From NCBI GenBank assembly GCA_964450715.1, contig CAYVFC010000099.1, positions 1 to 30,773 of the forward strand: a stretch of 30,773 nt of DNA, read 5' to 3'. Positions 7,324 through 16,900 of this stretch are shown piece by piece; position 1 is the stretch's first letter, and each line of letters starts with the position of its first letter. The stretch comes from CAYVFC01 sp964450715. Lineage in GTDB: Bacteria > Myxococcota_A > Polyangia > Polyangiales > JAFGIB01. The notes under the pieces were generated by a model. The model saw nothing but the letters and a program-made list of their open reading frames with translations. It made no database searches and was not told the origin of the DNA. Both the position numbers and the translations under genes were made by a program.

Positions 7324-8318
7324 GGCCGGCCTCCCAAGTCGTGTTTCATGACCACCGCGTCTACCTTGTTGAAAAGCGCGAGCCGGATATTGCGCAGGTA
7401 GGCGCGCAGCGCGCCCGGGCCTTGTTGTTGAAGATCGTGTAGCTCGTTGGCCAGCGCCAGCAGGGGCTCGACCTCGGCCTGGGCGTTCAGGGTTTCTATC
7501 TCCACCGCGCGCTTGGACATCACGATCTTCTGGTCGGCCGCGGCCCGCGCCACGCTGATCTCGCTCGAGACGTGGTTGTGCGCGGTGTTGATGGCCGCCA
7601 GCGCGCCTTCCACCTCCTGCGGCGGGTCGATGCCGGTGATCAGCGCCGCGTCGAAGGCGATCCCGTAGCGGGCCTCGGCCTCGGCGCACTCCAAGTTCAT
7701 GCTCTCGTTCAAATCGCGCAGGCGCTTGCGCAGCTCGTTGATCGAGATCTGCGGCATCTCCACATCGTTTTCGGAGGCGTGGGCCGCCGTGGTTTCGACC
7801 GCGCCACCGAAGGTGGCGATGCGGGCGCGCAGCACCGAGATGAAGTAGCCCATGACGTGCGCCACCGGGTTCTTCACCCCGAAGAGGTAGGCGTAGAGGT
7901 TGCGCTCGGAGATGGCGTAGCGCAGCTGGCCGGTCAACCCAATGTTGAGCTGGTCCTTGGTGACCGCCTCCAGGATGGTGCCCCCGTGGTTGGCGGCTGC
8001 GTTCTCGGGGTCGTAGGCGATGGACACGGTGTTGGTGGCCACCGACACCTTGCGTACCCGCTGCCAGGGAAACTTCCAGTAGAAGCCGGGACCGGTGACC
8101 CGTACCACGGGGAACCGGTAGCGCAGGTTCTCCTCGGCATCGAGCAGCTGCGAGAAGTTGGGATTGTCCGCGGTGGTCTGCCCCTCCAAGCGCCGCGCGC
8201 GCCCGAAGGTCGTAAGCACAGCGCGCTCGTTGGGACCTATCGTATAAAAACCGCCCACCCCGTAACGAACGAGAAACCAGGCCAGAATACCGAACAAAAC
8301 AGCGGTAAGCTCCGACAT
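7320..8318 (-). CDS. SPFH/band-7 (HflK/stomatin-like) membrane protein, first of pair
   Basis: 332 residues. An N-terminal helix (3-23) is followed by the SPFH core: YTIGPNERAVLTTFGRARR, then VTGPGFYWKFPW and VRKVSVATNTVSI, the usual band-7 beginning. Later parts are Ala/Glu-rich helices (ISVARAAADQKIVMSKRAVE, AQAEVEPLLALANELHDLQQ) that form the coiled-coil stalk in HflK and flotillin-like proteins. The start ATG 8318 has aagagggg ten bases upstream. It is the first gene of a four-gene operon (SPFH, SPFH, lipoprotein, barrel protein) with two ATGA-type overlaps. The two SPFH proteins differ strongly, consistent with a hetero-oligomer like HflK-HflC. The downstream outer-membrane gene is not part of standard hflKC operons. 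Confidence 0.87.
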   Translation of the reverse strand: MSELTAVLFGILAWFLVRYGVGGFYTIGPNERAVLTTFGRARRLEGQTTADNPNFSQLLDAEENLRYRFPVVRVTGPGFYWKFPWQRVRKVSVATNTVSIAYDPENAAANHGGTILEAVTKDQLNIGLTGQLRYAISERNLYAYLFGVKNPVAHVMGYFISVLRARIATFGGAVETTAAHASENDVEMPQISINELRKRLRDLNESMNLECAEAEARYGIAFDAALITGIDPPQEVEGALAAINTAHNHVSSEISVARAAADQKIVMSKRAVEIETLNAQAEVEPLLALANELHDLQQQGPGALRAYLRNIRLALFNKVDAVVMKHDLGGRP

Positions 8319-8437
8319 CGGATACCCCTCTTTTTGTTATGATGATGAAAGGCCAGGGTACCCAAGGCCCGGACCGATTACAATCGTGGAACTAGACTCA
8401 ATAACGTCCCCATAACGCATAGGCCCGGCGCACAGAT

Positions 8438-8509
8438 AGATCTCTCGCTTCGCTCGAGATGACAAGGTATACGATAGGCACGGTATACAACTAGATCTCT
8501 CGCTTCGCT
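8438..8509. repeat. Direct pair of the dispersed CTCGCTTCGCT repeat
   Basis: Two identical 17-bp copies of AGATCTCTCGCTTCGCT (8438-8454 and 8493-8509) flank a spacer that contains two GGTATAC motifs. The first copy continues into CGAGATGACAAGG, the form of the family also seen near 20816. The second copy runs into the stop codon (TAG, 8510-8508) of the minus-strand kinase gene, so the last base of coding sequence abuts the repeat. The surrounding 8319-8507 contains no gene. Confidence 0.7.
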
Positions 8510-11500
8510 AGGTAGCGACACCAGCTTCGCGACTCCCGCGGCGCAAGCGGTCGAGCTGCAGCGCGGCGGCCTGCAGCAGCTCGTAGCGAACCCTGGGCGC
8601 GCGGCGCTCAGGCCCCACCAACACCAGCGCACCTGCGCCGTGGTAGTAGCCGGCGCGCAAATAACTCAATAAATATATGTGGCGGCTCGGGCCCCCGCGC
8701 GAGCGCTGGGTGGCGGCCGCGGTGCCGAGCGCGGTGGTGTCGTCGACCTTGCCCAGGGCAGCGATGGCGTCGCCCACCTCGGTATAGATCTCGGCCAGCG
8801 GCCCGTTCTCGGTGGTGGCGGCCAACAGCACCGGCTGCTCGTCGCCGCGGCCAAAGAGGTAGCCGTCGAAGCCCTCCTTGCGCTCCATCAACCAGGCCAG
8901 GATGTGGCGCGCGCCCAGGGAGATATCGTCGAGGCCCGAAAGCGCCGCCTCGAAGGCGTTGACCTCGCGCATGGTCGCGATCTTGGTGGCCAGCTTGCCC
9001 TCTTCACCGGCCAGGTCGGTTAGCCGCTGGAAGCGAGCGATCAGCGCCGGGTTTCCCAGGGTGGTGAAGTGCTTCTCCACCTGCTTGAGGTGGCCGGTGA
9101 AGCGCTTGCGATCCTGTTGCATCCAGGCGATCTCGGCGTGGGTTTCGTGGACGAGCCCCAGCACCAGCGGGTTTTCCGTATGCCCGAAGCGCTCCAGCAG
9201 CTCGTCGAGGTGGGCGTGGGCGGCGGTGTGCTCGCCGAGCAAGGCCAGCGCCCTGGCGTAGGGCAGCTCCACGTCAATGCGCATGGCGTAGTATTTGGCG
9301 TCCTCCGGATCCACGGTAACGAAGACCTTCTCGCAAAGGCTCCGGGCCTGCCCGGGATCACCCAGCTGGTTGAGCGCCTCGGCCCAGAGGCCGTGGCTGA
9401 CCGACCAGCCGATCCGCGACTGGGTCGGCTCCTGGGGCAGCAAACGCTTGTAGATATCGGCGCACTCGCCGAATTTGCCTCTTTGCAGAAGGTAAGCGGC
9501 ACGCGAGGTCAAGGCATAGCGCTCGATGCTCGGCAGCTCGGCGCGGATCCGCTCGGTCTCGTCCATCGACCTCTTGGCCAGCACGATATCCCCCCAGGCG
9601 GTGGCGAACAGGTTGATGGTGATGCCGGACCAGATCTCCGCCTGCCAGCCGCTTCCGGCCTGGATGGCGCACTGCTCCATGCGTTCGTAAGCCCGGCGTA
9701 CCTGCTCGGCCTCGCCGCGGAAGCCGTGATACTGCAGCCGCAACTGGGCGGCGATAAGCTGGTCGAAGTCCCGCCCGCTCTGGTCCAGAATCCGCGCGCG
9801 CTGTAGCGCGTGCGGATCGCCCCGAAACCCCTCGAAAACGCCGAGCGCGTAGTGCAGGCCGTTGATCATCAGGCGCCTGCTGTCAGGTACCAGCCCGGCA
9901 TACGAGCCCGGACGCTGCAGGCGGCGCTCGAGATCGCGCAAATAGTGCTCGGTGCGCGCATAGCGGTCCTCGGTAACCTTGCCCAGGCCGAGGCAAAAAG
10001 CGCGGGTATAACCCGCCATGTGCCACCGGGTGAGCAGACGTAACGGCTCCAGACGAGCGACGATGCGCCAGATGCCCGCCCCGTCCAGGGTCACGCTGCA
10101 CTTTCCGGCCAGCGCGATCAGGCCGGTCACGCCGTACTGTATGATGTCTATCGGGCCGCAGAGACGATCGCGCCGCGGCCGCAGTAAATAGCGGACAAGG
10201 CCGATCCCCAATCCCAGCAACTCACCCAACGGACCGAGAAAGCGTGCCAGCCGACGCGCGAGGCCGAGCCCGGACACCGTGTCCAGGGTATCGGCTAGCT
10301 CTGCTTGGTGCCGGTCCAGGCGCCGGTCGACCAGGTAGGCCCCCAGCCCGAGCGACGCCAGCAGCAGCAAAAGGCGCGGTGCGCTCTCGCCGCGCTCGCG
10401 AAGCCGCCCCAGCGCCCGCTCCAGCATGTCGACGCAGCCTCTCAGCTCGTCGTGCTCCTGGCAGAGCGACAGCGCGGCGCCGACCACCAGGTCGCTACCC
10501 CGATCATCAGAGGCATCCAGCAGGTGCAGCCCCGCGGCCAGTTTCTGCGGCGTATCCAGCGACGGCTGCCGCAGCATGGCCTCGGCGACCCGGCGGTGAA
10601 AGCCCGCCCGGCTCGGCTCGGGAACGGTTGCCAGCAATATCTCGCGCAGGGGCTCGCTCGAGAAGCGCACGCCGCCGGGACCGCGCACCGCCACGCCGGC
10701 CGCACACAGTTGCTCGACGTATCGGTTCACGGCCGATGGGTCGGCGTCCGGCAAAAGCGCCTGGCACTCGTCGAGCGATACCGATCCGCGGCGCATACTC
10801 AGCAGCTGCCCGAGCTCGCGGGTCGGCGCGTCCAGCGGTTCGATACGGGAGCGCAGCGCCTCGTCGGCCCGCTCGGGCAAGGCGAGCCGGGCGGGCTCAT
10901 TGGGCAACAGCCAGGTCCCGTCCAGGTAGCGAAGCTCACCTCGCTCCAAGAGGTAGTGCAGCAGCTCGGCCGCGGTGGCGGGCACGCCCAGCGAGCGCTC
11001 GTGCAGAAAACGGCTCATGCGCGGCAGCCGCTCGGCGTCGCCGAATATCGAGCCGAGCCACTCGCGCATCTCGGGTTCGGCCAGCGGCTCGAGCTGCAAG
11101 CGGTGTGCGGTTCTGCCTAGATCGTGTAAAGCAGACGGGCTCACCTGCTCGTCGCCCTCCCGCACGCTGGCCACGATGAGCAGCGGCAGCTGGCGGGCGG
11201 CGCGCGCCAGCACCGCCAGCAGCACCGCGGAGGGCTCGTCCGCGCGATGCAGGTCGTCGACCAGCAGCGCCAGCGGCCGCTGGGCCGATACCCCGATGAA
11301 GAGCTCCCTCAGCGCGGTCTGACAGCGCGAGCGCCAGGTGCCGGGATCGCCCTCGGGAGGCCGCGGCGGTGGCAGGCCCAGTCGTCCGGCCAGCCCCTTG
11401 ATCAGGCGGCAGAGCACCTTCGCCTGCCCGCGCGACACCTCGAGCTCGGAATCGGGCAGCAGGGCCAGCAACTGGCTGGCCAGGGCGATGGCCACGCCAA

Positions 11501-12602
11501 AGGGTCGCCGCTCGGCCTCGGCCTCCACCCGCAGGGTCGCCACCCCGGCGATGCGGGCGTTCAACGACATATCGTGCAGCAGCCGCGTCCTTCCGGTACC
11601 CGCGGGCGCGCTGAGCAGCAAACACAGGCCGCGCCCCCTGCATGCCTGCTGCAGGGCCTCGCGCATGGCGGCGCGCTCGGCCTGGCGACCCACCAGCGGG
11701 GCGCTGCGCAGGTAGCTCTCGGCAAGCGCGCGCTCCTCTCCCTGATCCTGCCCCAGGATCACGTCGAGCCGGTCGATGACCGCCGCAGCGCTGGTGGGCC
11801 GCGCCAGCGGATCGAGGGCGATCAGCGAGAGCACCAGCGCGTCCAGGCCGGCCGGCACCTCGGCCAGCGCGCTGCCCTCGCGGTCCTGCTCGGGCCGCAA
11901 GGCCGAAGGCGGCTCGGACTGCTGCGCCCACAAGGTCGGCAGCTGGCGCGGGCCGGATGCGGGATAGGCGTGCCGGCCGGTGAGCATCCAGAAGGCGAGG
12001 CAGCCGAGCGCGTACAGGTCGACCCGGGGATGGACCGGCTGGCCTTCCAAGGCCTCGGGGGGAACGAAGGGAGGGGTGCCGATCACCGACCCCTGGTCGC
12101 CGACGCGGGCGAGCACGCCGAAATCCATCAGCTTACAGTGACCGTCGGGAGTCACGCGCACGTTGCGCGGGGTCACGTCCCGGTGGACCAGACGCCGCGC
12201 GTGCAACAGCGCCAGCGTCGTCGCGATCTCCCGCAGGTACCGGCACACCGTGGGCCAGGGCAGGGGCGATAGCTCGCGCATATCCTCGCCCGCCAGAAGC
12301 TCCATGGTGTAAAAAGCCCCGACGCCGTCGCGCCCGTAGTCATATACCTCGATGATGCTGGGGTGGCTCAGCTCGGCGAGCGTGTGGTACTCGCGCTCGA
12401 ATCGCGCGAGGGCCTCGCCGGAATCATTACCGTCCGGCGTCAGGCGCTTGAGCGCCAGGATCCGGTCGGTATGCGGGTCTTCCACCCGATAGACCGCGCC
12501 CATACCACCGCGGCCGATCAGATCGAGCACGCGATAGCGCTCGGCGATGACTTCCTGGCTGGATTTGCGCGCAGGGACCGCCTGCGGTACGCCGTCGGAC
12601 AC
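8508..12602 (-). CDS. Giant Ser/Thr kinase-ATPase-TPR-GAF-like protein (PknK type)
   Basis: 1364 residues. The Hanks kinase domain (about 18-285) has glycine loop GRGGMG (30-35), Lys52, HRD (140-142) and DFG (160-162); the activation segment has PPE rather than APE. An AAA/STAND-type ATPase follows, with a Walker A-like APAGTGRTR (332-340) that carries Arg where Lys is expected and Walker B LALLVDDLHRAD (444-455). A long helical TPR-like region (about 650-1180) and a C-terminal GAF-like domain (about 1195-1364) complete it. The architecture matches PknK-like or myxobacterial sensory kinases that bind partners through repeats. I prefer GTG 12602: the resulting N-terminus (MSDGVPQAV) aligns with the sister kinase at 13957. 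The ORF also extends to 12800 inside a repeat element. Confidence 0.9.
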   Translation of the reverse strand: MSDGVPQAVPARKSSQEVIAERYRVLDLIGRGGMGAVYRVEDPHTDRILALKRLTPDGNDSGEALARFEREYHTLAELSHPSIIEVYDYGRDGVGAFYTMELLAGEDMRELSPLPWPTVCRYLREIATTLALLHARRLVHRDVTPRNVRVTPDGHCKLMDFGVLARVGDQGSVIGTPPFVPPEALEGQPVHPRVDLYALGCLAFWMLTGRHAYPASGPRQLPTLWAQQSEPPSALRPEQDREGSALAEVPAGLDALVLSLIALDPLARPTSAAAVIDRLDVILGQDQGEERALAESYLRSAPLVGRQAERAAMREALQQACRGRGLCLLLSAPAGTGRTRLLHDMSLNARIAGVATLRVEAEAERRPFGVAIALASQLLALLPDSELEVSRGQAKVLCRLIKGLAGRLGLPPPRPPEGDPGTWRSRCQTALRELFIGVSAQRPLALLVDDLHRADEPSAVLLAVLARAARQLPLLIVASVREGDEQVSPSALHDLGRTAHRLQLEPLAEPEMREWLGSIFGDAERLPRMSRFLHERSLGVPATAAELLHYLLERGELRYLDGTWLLPNEPARLALPERADEALRSRIEPLDAPTRELGQLLSMRRGSVSLDECQALLPDADPSAVNRYVEQLCAAGVAVRGPGGVRFSSEPLREILLATVPEPSRAGFHRRVAEAMLRQPSLDTPQKLAAGLHLLDASDDRGSDLVVGAALSLCQEHDELRGCVDMLERALGRLRERGESAPRLLLLLASLGLGAYLVDRRLDRHQAELADTLDTVSGLGLARRLARFLGPLGELLGLGIGLVRYLLRPRRDRLCGPIDIIQYGVTGLIALAGKCSVTLDGAGIWRIVARLEPLRLLTRWHMAGYTRAFCLGLGKVTEDRYARTEHYLRDLERRLQRPGSYAGLVPDSRRLMINGLHYALGVFEGFRGDPHALQRARILDQSGRDFDQLIAAQLRLQYHGFRGEAEQVRRAYERMEQCAIQAGSGWQAEIWSGITINLFATAWGDIVLAKRSMDETERIRAELPSIERYALTSRAAYLLQRGKFGECADIYKRLLPQEPTQSRIGWSVSHGLWAEALNQLGDPGQARSLCEKVFVTVDPEDAKYYAMRIDVELPYARALALLGEHTAAHAHLDELLERFGHTENPLVLGLVHETHAEIAWMQQDRKRFTGHLKQVEKHFTTLGNPALIARFQRLTDLAGEEGKLATKIATMREVNAFEAALSGLDDISLGARHILAWLMERKEGFDGYLFGRGDEQPVLLAATTENGPLAEIYTEVGDAIAALGKVDDTTALGTAAATQRSRGGPSRHIYLLSYLRAGYYHGAGALVLVGPERRAPRVRYELLQAAALQLDRLRRGSREAGVAT

Positions 12603-12608
12603 CGTAGA

Positions 12609-12637
12609 ATTATAAGGGCCGCGGTGAAAACGGTCCA
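12609..12637 (-). promoter_or_regulatory. Promoter placing the start point at the kinase GTG (leaderless candidate)
   Basis: On the minus strand a perfect TATAAT (12614-12609) is preceded at 17 bp by TGGACC (12637-12632; four of six matches to TTGACA). A start 6-7 bases downstream of the -10 falls on the GTG at 12602, so the mRNA would have no leader, and no Shine-Dalgarno precedes that GTG. Further upstream a perfect AGGAGG (12660-12655) sits four bases before an in-frame ATT (12650-12648), a competing but rare start. Confidence 0.5.
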
Positions 12638-12658
12638 CCTCTGCCGAAATGACACCTC

Positions 12659-12828
12659 CTAGAGCACCTAACGGGTTGAAACGTCTTTGAGTTCGCGAGG
12701 ATAGAGGGGCCAGATGTGGATGCCGGCCAGACGAAGCAGTGGCAGAGCCACTTCGCGGAGGGACGGTGCCGCAGCTGGCCCCTCTAGACCGCGAAATCAT
12801 GGCGTTTTCAACCCGTTCGGTGCTCTAG
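12659..12828. repeat. 170-bp inverted-repeat element, type B, copy 1
   Basis: The ends are CTAGAGCACC and GGTGCTCTAG, extended inward as gagcacctaacgggttgaaa against tttcaacccgttcggtgctc with one mismatch. A central perfect stem is GTGGC-AGA-GCCAC within acgaagcagtggcagagccacttcg. An inner pair (gaggggccag near 12703, ctggcccctc near 12775) adds a further stem. Copy 2 at 28689-28859 is about 80% identical by eye. The left end abuts the AGGAGG before the kinase and the right end abuts the FHA stop codon, so the element fills most of the FHA-kinase gap. No protein is encoded. Confidence 0.9.
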
Positions 12829-13404
12829 CTAGCCCCGATAGGACGCCTTCAGCAGCTTTCTGAATTCGCCCGGCATGAAAAAGCGGAAAGCCCAGGCCAT
12901 GCCTAACTCGATTCGGTCGCCGTTCGCGACCGCCTCGGGCGCGTTCTTGAGCAACCGGTTCGAATTGAGAAAGGTACCGTTCTTGGAGCCGCCGTCCGCG
13001 ATGCGATAGCTGCCCGGGACGGCCGGGTCCGGGATGAAATACGCGTGGAACTTCGAGACCACCTTGGAAGGAATCACGATATCGCAGTTCGACGTTCGAC
13101 CGATGGTCACCATGGCGTAGGGCGATTCTACGGCCTTTTTCGAGACCACGCGTATCGCTATCGATTCCGGATCGAGCAATCGCCCGGCCACGATTTCGTC
13201 CAGATTCTTGATATGACTGGACGAAGCGATATCGGTGTAAAAGCCTACATCGTCCCTATCGAGATTGATATCGCTTTTCAGAACGACGATGAAGGGATGT
13301 GAAAAAAACTCCTCGTCATCGATCCGGTTCCAGAGAACACGCACCCGTTGCTTCTTGAGGTCATCCACACCGCTGCGGAGTGGTATGCTCGATCGTGCGT
13401 TCAT
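12829..13404 (-). CDS. Stand-alone FHA-domain protein
   Basis: 191 residues. A C-terminal forkhead-associated domain (about 97-180) has the phosphothreonine-binding signature residues: Gly102-Arg103 in VTIGRTSNCDIVIP, Ser117 and His120 in SKVVSKFHAYF, and Asn142-Gly143-Thr144 in GSKNGTFLNSNRL. The roughly 90-residue N-terminal part (with EEFFSHPFIVVLKSD) is not recognised. FHA domains bind phosphothreonine on kinases or their substrates. Lying between two large Hanks kinases, it is a likely partner or reader. It is co-oriented with the kinase at 8508-12602, from which it is separated mainly by the type B repeat. ATG 13404 has only a weak ribosome site. The stop codon touches the repeat end. 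Confidence 0.85.
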   Translation of the reverse strand: MNARSSIPLRSGVDDLKKQRVRVLWNRIDDEEFFSHPFIVVLKSDINLDRDDVGFYTDIASSSHIKNLDEIVAGRLLDPESIAIRVVSKKAVESPYAMVTIGRTSNCDIVIPSKVVSKFHAYFIPDPAVPGSYRIADGGSKNGTFLNSNRLLKNAPEAVANGDRIELGMAWAFRFFMPGEFRKLLKASYRG

Positions 13405-13595
13405 CGCCTATCTCGATATCCTGGAATTGGCCACCTTGGGTACGATGTCGACTCCAAAGGAAAACCGCTGCCGGCGTCCGCCGACTCGGACGGACCGGCG
13501 TCGCCTTGGTAAGGGACGACCGTACTGTAAAAACGGGTCCGACTCTACCCGTATCCGGTACTCGGAGTCGGTTTGCATCGCTGTTACGCAATAGT

Positions 13596-13624
13596 ATTAT
13601 AACCAAATCTCGGGACGAAGGTAA
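13596..13624 (-). promoter_or_regulatory. Candidate promoter for FHA gene
   Basis: TATAAT on the minus strand (13601-13596) with TTACCT 17 bp upstream (13624-13619; three of six matches, weak). It would give a leader of about 185 nt before ATG 13404. It is supported mainly by the perfect -10, in a GC-rich region where such hexamers are rare. Confidence 0.4.
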
Positions 13625-13880
13625 CGCTTTCGCGCATCTGTAGAGGAGCAGGGACCACTGACGGCCACGAGCCGAGCCGGTTGCCCGGTTTTCACCCAGA
13701 AGCCGCGATCGGCCTACCGAAGGCGCCGTATCCCGGGTTGGGAAAAAAATAATCCTATGTCATTAAATCCGGCGAGCGCGTGCGCGCCAAGGGACGCGGT
13801 TGCGCGGGCCGACTGCGGTCAACATAATTACGGGCCAAGACCGGGAGCGCCCCGGGGAACTCGCTCAAACAGCGCCGTGG

Positions 13881-13886
13881 TATAAT
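13881..13886 (+). promoter_or_regulatory. Candidate -10 element for second kinase
   Basis: Perfect TATAAT 70 bp upstream of ATG 13957. No good -35 lies at 16-18 bp, so an activator-dependent or extended promoter is possible. The start codon itself has no clear Shine-Dalgarno. Confidence 0.4.
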
Positions 13887-13956
13887 CGTATTACGGCGGC
13901 CAGTAGCCGAGGGTTCCGAAATGTTCCATCGACGGTACTGAACCGCCGAATCGCGT

Positions 13957-16900
13957 ATGTCTACCGAGCGATCCAAACCGCCGTCCGAGGGCATGCCAGA
14001 GCTGGTGGCCGAGCGCTATCGGGTACAGGAGCTGATCGGCCGCGGAGGCGTGGGAGAGGTATATCGGGTGCACGACCTCCGATCGGGCGGCTCGCTGGCG
14101 CTCAAGTGCCTGATACCGGAGAAGGTATCCCATCATTCGGCGCAGCTGATGCAGGAGATGCTGGCCCGCGAGTACCGGACGCTGGCCGAGCTCAAGCACC
14201 CCTCGGTGGTCGAGGTCTTCGAGTACGGCGAGTTCGAATCGAGGCCTTTTTACACCATGGAGCTGCTGCAGGGCCAGGATCTGCAGGAGCTGGCCCCCCT
14301 GCCCTGGCAACGGGCGTGCGCCTACTTGCGCGACATCGCTTCGTGTCTGGCGTTGCTTCACTCCCGCCGGCTGCTGTACCGCGATGTCTCCCCGCGCAAC
14401 GTGCGCTGCGAGCAGGAGCGCGCAAAGCTGCTCGACTTCGGAGCTCTGACGGCGATGGGACCGGTCGATCGGATCGTGGGAGTGCCCCCGGCCATCCCGC
14501 CCGAGGGGCTGCACGGCGAGATACTGGACGGCCGGTACGACCTGTACGCGCTGGGCGCGGTCCTGTACTGGGCGCTGACCGGGCGGCATGCCTACCCGGC
14601 GCGCACCCTGCGCGAGCTGCCCGAAGTCTGGCTGAAGCGGCCGGCGCCGCCGTCGTACCACGCGCGAGAGGTGCCCGAGGCGCTCGACGCGCTGATACTG
14701 TCGCTGCTGTCCCACGAGCCGCAGGCGCGCCCGCGCAACGCGGCCGAGGTGATGGAGCAGCTGGGCCGGATCGCGGGATTGCCCGACGACGAGAGCCTGC
14801 ACACGCGGCAGGCCTACGTCATCGTTCCCACCCTTCATGGACGCGAGACCGAAATCGCTCGGACCTATGAGGCGCTGGCCCGGGTACGCGGCCAGCGCAG
14901 CCGCGCGCTCTGGTTCGAGGGTGAACCGGGGACCGGCCGCTCGCGACTGCTGGCGGCAATCCTGCTGGAAGCGCGTCTGGCCGGAGCCGCTACCCTGCGG
15001 GTATCGGCCGCCGATGCGCCGCCGGCAGACCTGGCGCTTGCCGGCAAGCTGCTGCGCCGCGCCATCGATCTACTGCCGCACAGCACCAGCAGCCTCGAAT
15101 CGGCGAAGCTGCTGGGAAAGCTCGACTCCACAAAGGAGCTGGAGCAAGACGCCCGCGCGCGGTTGAACGAGGCGCTGCGATCGGTGCTTCGCCACGCCTG
15201 CGCGGAGGGGCCGCTGGCGATCGCCGTCGACGACGCCGACGCTGTCGATCGCTCCTCGCAGGCCGTGCTGGCGGGCCTGACGCGCGGCGCGCGCCGCAAC
15301 CTGCTGCTGGTGTTCAGCTCCCGCACCGAGCCCGTGCTGGACGGGGCGCTCGGCGCCGTGCGCGCCGACGCCGATCCTATCATCCTGCAACCGCTGTCGC
15401 TCGCCGAGACCGAGGCGTTGCTCGGCTCGGTTTTCGGAGAGATCCCCGGGCTGCCGGAGGTCACCACCCGGGTATACGCCCTTTCGCACGGAAACCCGCG
15501 CGCCACCATGGAGCTGGCCGAGCACTTGGTGGCGACCGGCAAGGCGCGTTACGAGCAGGGAAGCTGGGTGCTGCCGCGGGAGCTGTCCCAGCAGGACCTG
15601 CCCGAAGCGTGGACCGAGGCGCTGGACCGGCGCTTCCTCTCGCTGCCCGAGGATGCGCGCGAGCTGGGAGAGCTGCTGGCCTTCTCTTTCGAGTACGACC
15701 TCTCGCTGGAGCAGATCGACGGGATCAGCTCGCACCGCGACCCCGGGCGGCGGGGTCTGGCGCTGGACCGACTGCTGTCGGAGGGCCTGGTTCGGCTCGA
15801 CGGCGAGCACGCTCGCTTCGTACGCGGCTCGGACCGCGAGCGGGTGTGTGAGCTGGCCGATCCGCAACGCGCGCGGGAGATTCACCAGCGCCTGTCCGAG
15901 CATCTGACCGAGCACGGTGCCGACCCCATTTCAGTAGCTCGCTGCCTGCTGCGCGCCGGAGCCGCCGGACCGGCCATCGTGGTTCTGCGCGTTGAAATAG
16001 CCAAGGGAACCCGCTGCGATACCGCTCCCGCCGATTACGCCTCTATACTCGAGGAGGCGATAGCGGCCGCACCCGAGCTGGGCCGCCCGCCCGCCGATCG
16101 CTTTCACCTGCTGCGCGAGCTCGGGCGGGTCGGCGACCACCTCGGTGTCAGAGGCATGCCCGGACACTATGCCGAGCTATTCGATCGGCTGAAGGTCGAC
16201 AGCGGCCTGACAGACTACCTGGCGCTACCGGACTCTCTCGACCCCGGTGAACGGCTGAATCGAGCCCTGGCCGCGGCGCAGGCTCGTTACGATGCGCTCG
16301 AGCCGGACCAGCGGGTGTGCACTCCCATCGAAGGCATCACCACCCTGGCGCTGACCGCGCGACAGGCGGCCGCCTTTGGCGCCATCTCGCTCGACTACGA
16401 CCTGCTGGAGTCGATCCCGGACCTGCATCCCTTCATCCCGCTATCCAATGCGCTCGAGTACACCGTACGGCACACCATACCCGCCTCCGCCCATCTGACC
16501 GCGGCCCGCTACGAACAGGCCAGGATCGACTACGGGGCGACCCGGGACCGCCTGATGCAACCGGACCGCGGCGGGCTGGACGAGGAGTTCTGGCGCTGGG
16601 CGATGAATGCGCTCAACTTCGCCCTGGGCCACATCAACGCCGGGCTTTGTATCGTCGATGCCTTCGAGTATGCCGAGCTTTTGGAGGCGGACGAGGCCTG
16701 GAAGGTCGGCTCCTGGGACATCCAGCGGGCCTACCACCTGCGGCAGGGAAACTGGCGGGAGGCCGAGAAGTGTCGCGACCGCATCGAGCGGCTGCGGCTG
16801 CAGAGCCGCCGGCGACCTCCCATGGTCGACACCAGCGCGCGGCTGGAGCTCGACACCAGCGCGCACGCCGGCGATCTGCTCGGGGTACGCCGGGCTACCG

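Larger units (their letters stand above)
13405..13956. other. 552-bp divergent intergenic region, kinase/FHA promoters
   Basis: This region lies between FHA (minus) and the second kinase (plus). Short open frames on both strands (for example 13380-13643 plus) have no recognisable domain, no good ribosome site and high Arg content, so I treat them as non-coding. The contents that stand out are two perfect TATAAT hexamers, one on each strand, given as separate entries, plus an AT-rich patch near 13589-13608. Nothing else was recognised. Confidence 0.6.

Noticed and set aside
6424..7689. Minus-strand ORF extending the second SPFH protein to 421 residues
   Set aside because: The extension is a shadow of the upstream SPFH gene; ATG 7323 overlapping that gene's stop gives a proper N-terminal membrane helix.
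12603..12800. N-terminal extension of the minus-strand kinase
   Set aside because: Much of it translates the inverted-repeat element, and the paralogue lacks it; the shorter start also sits next to a promoter.
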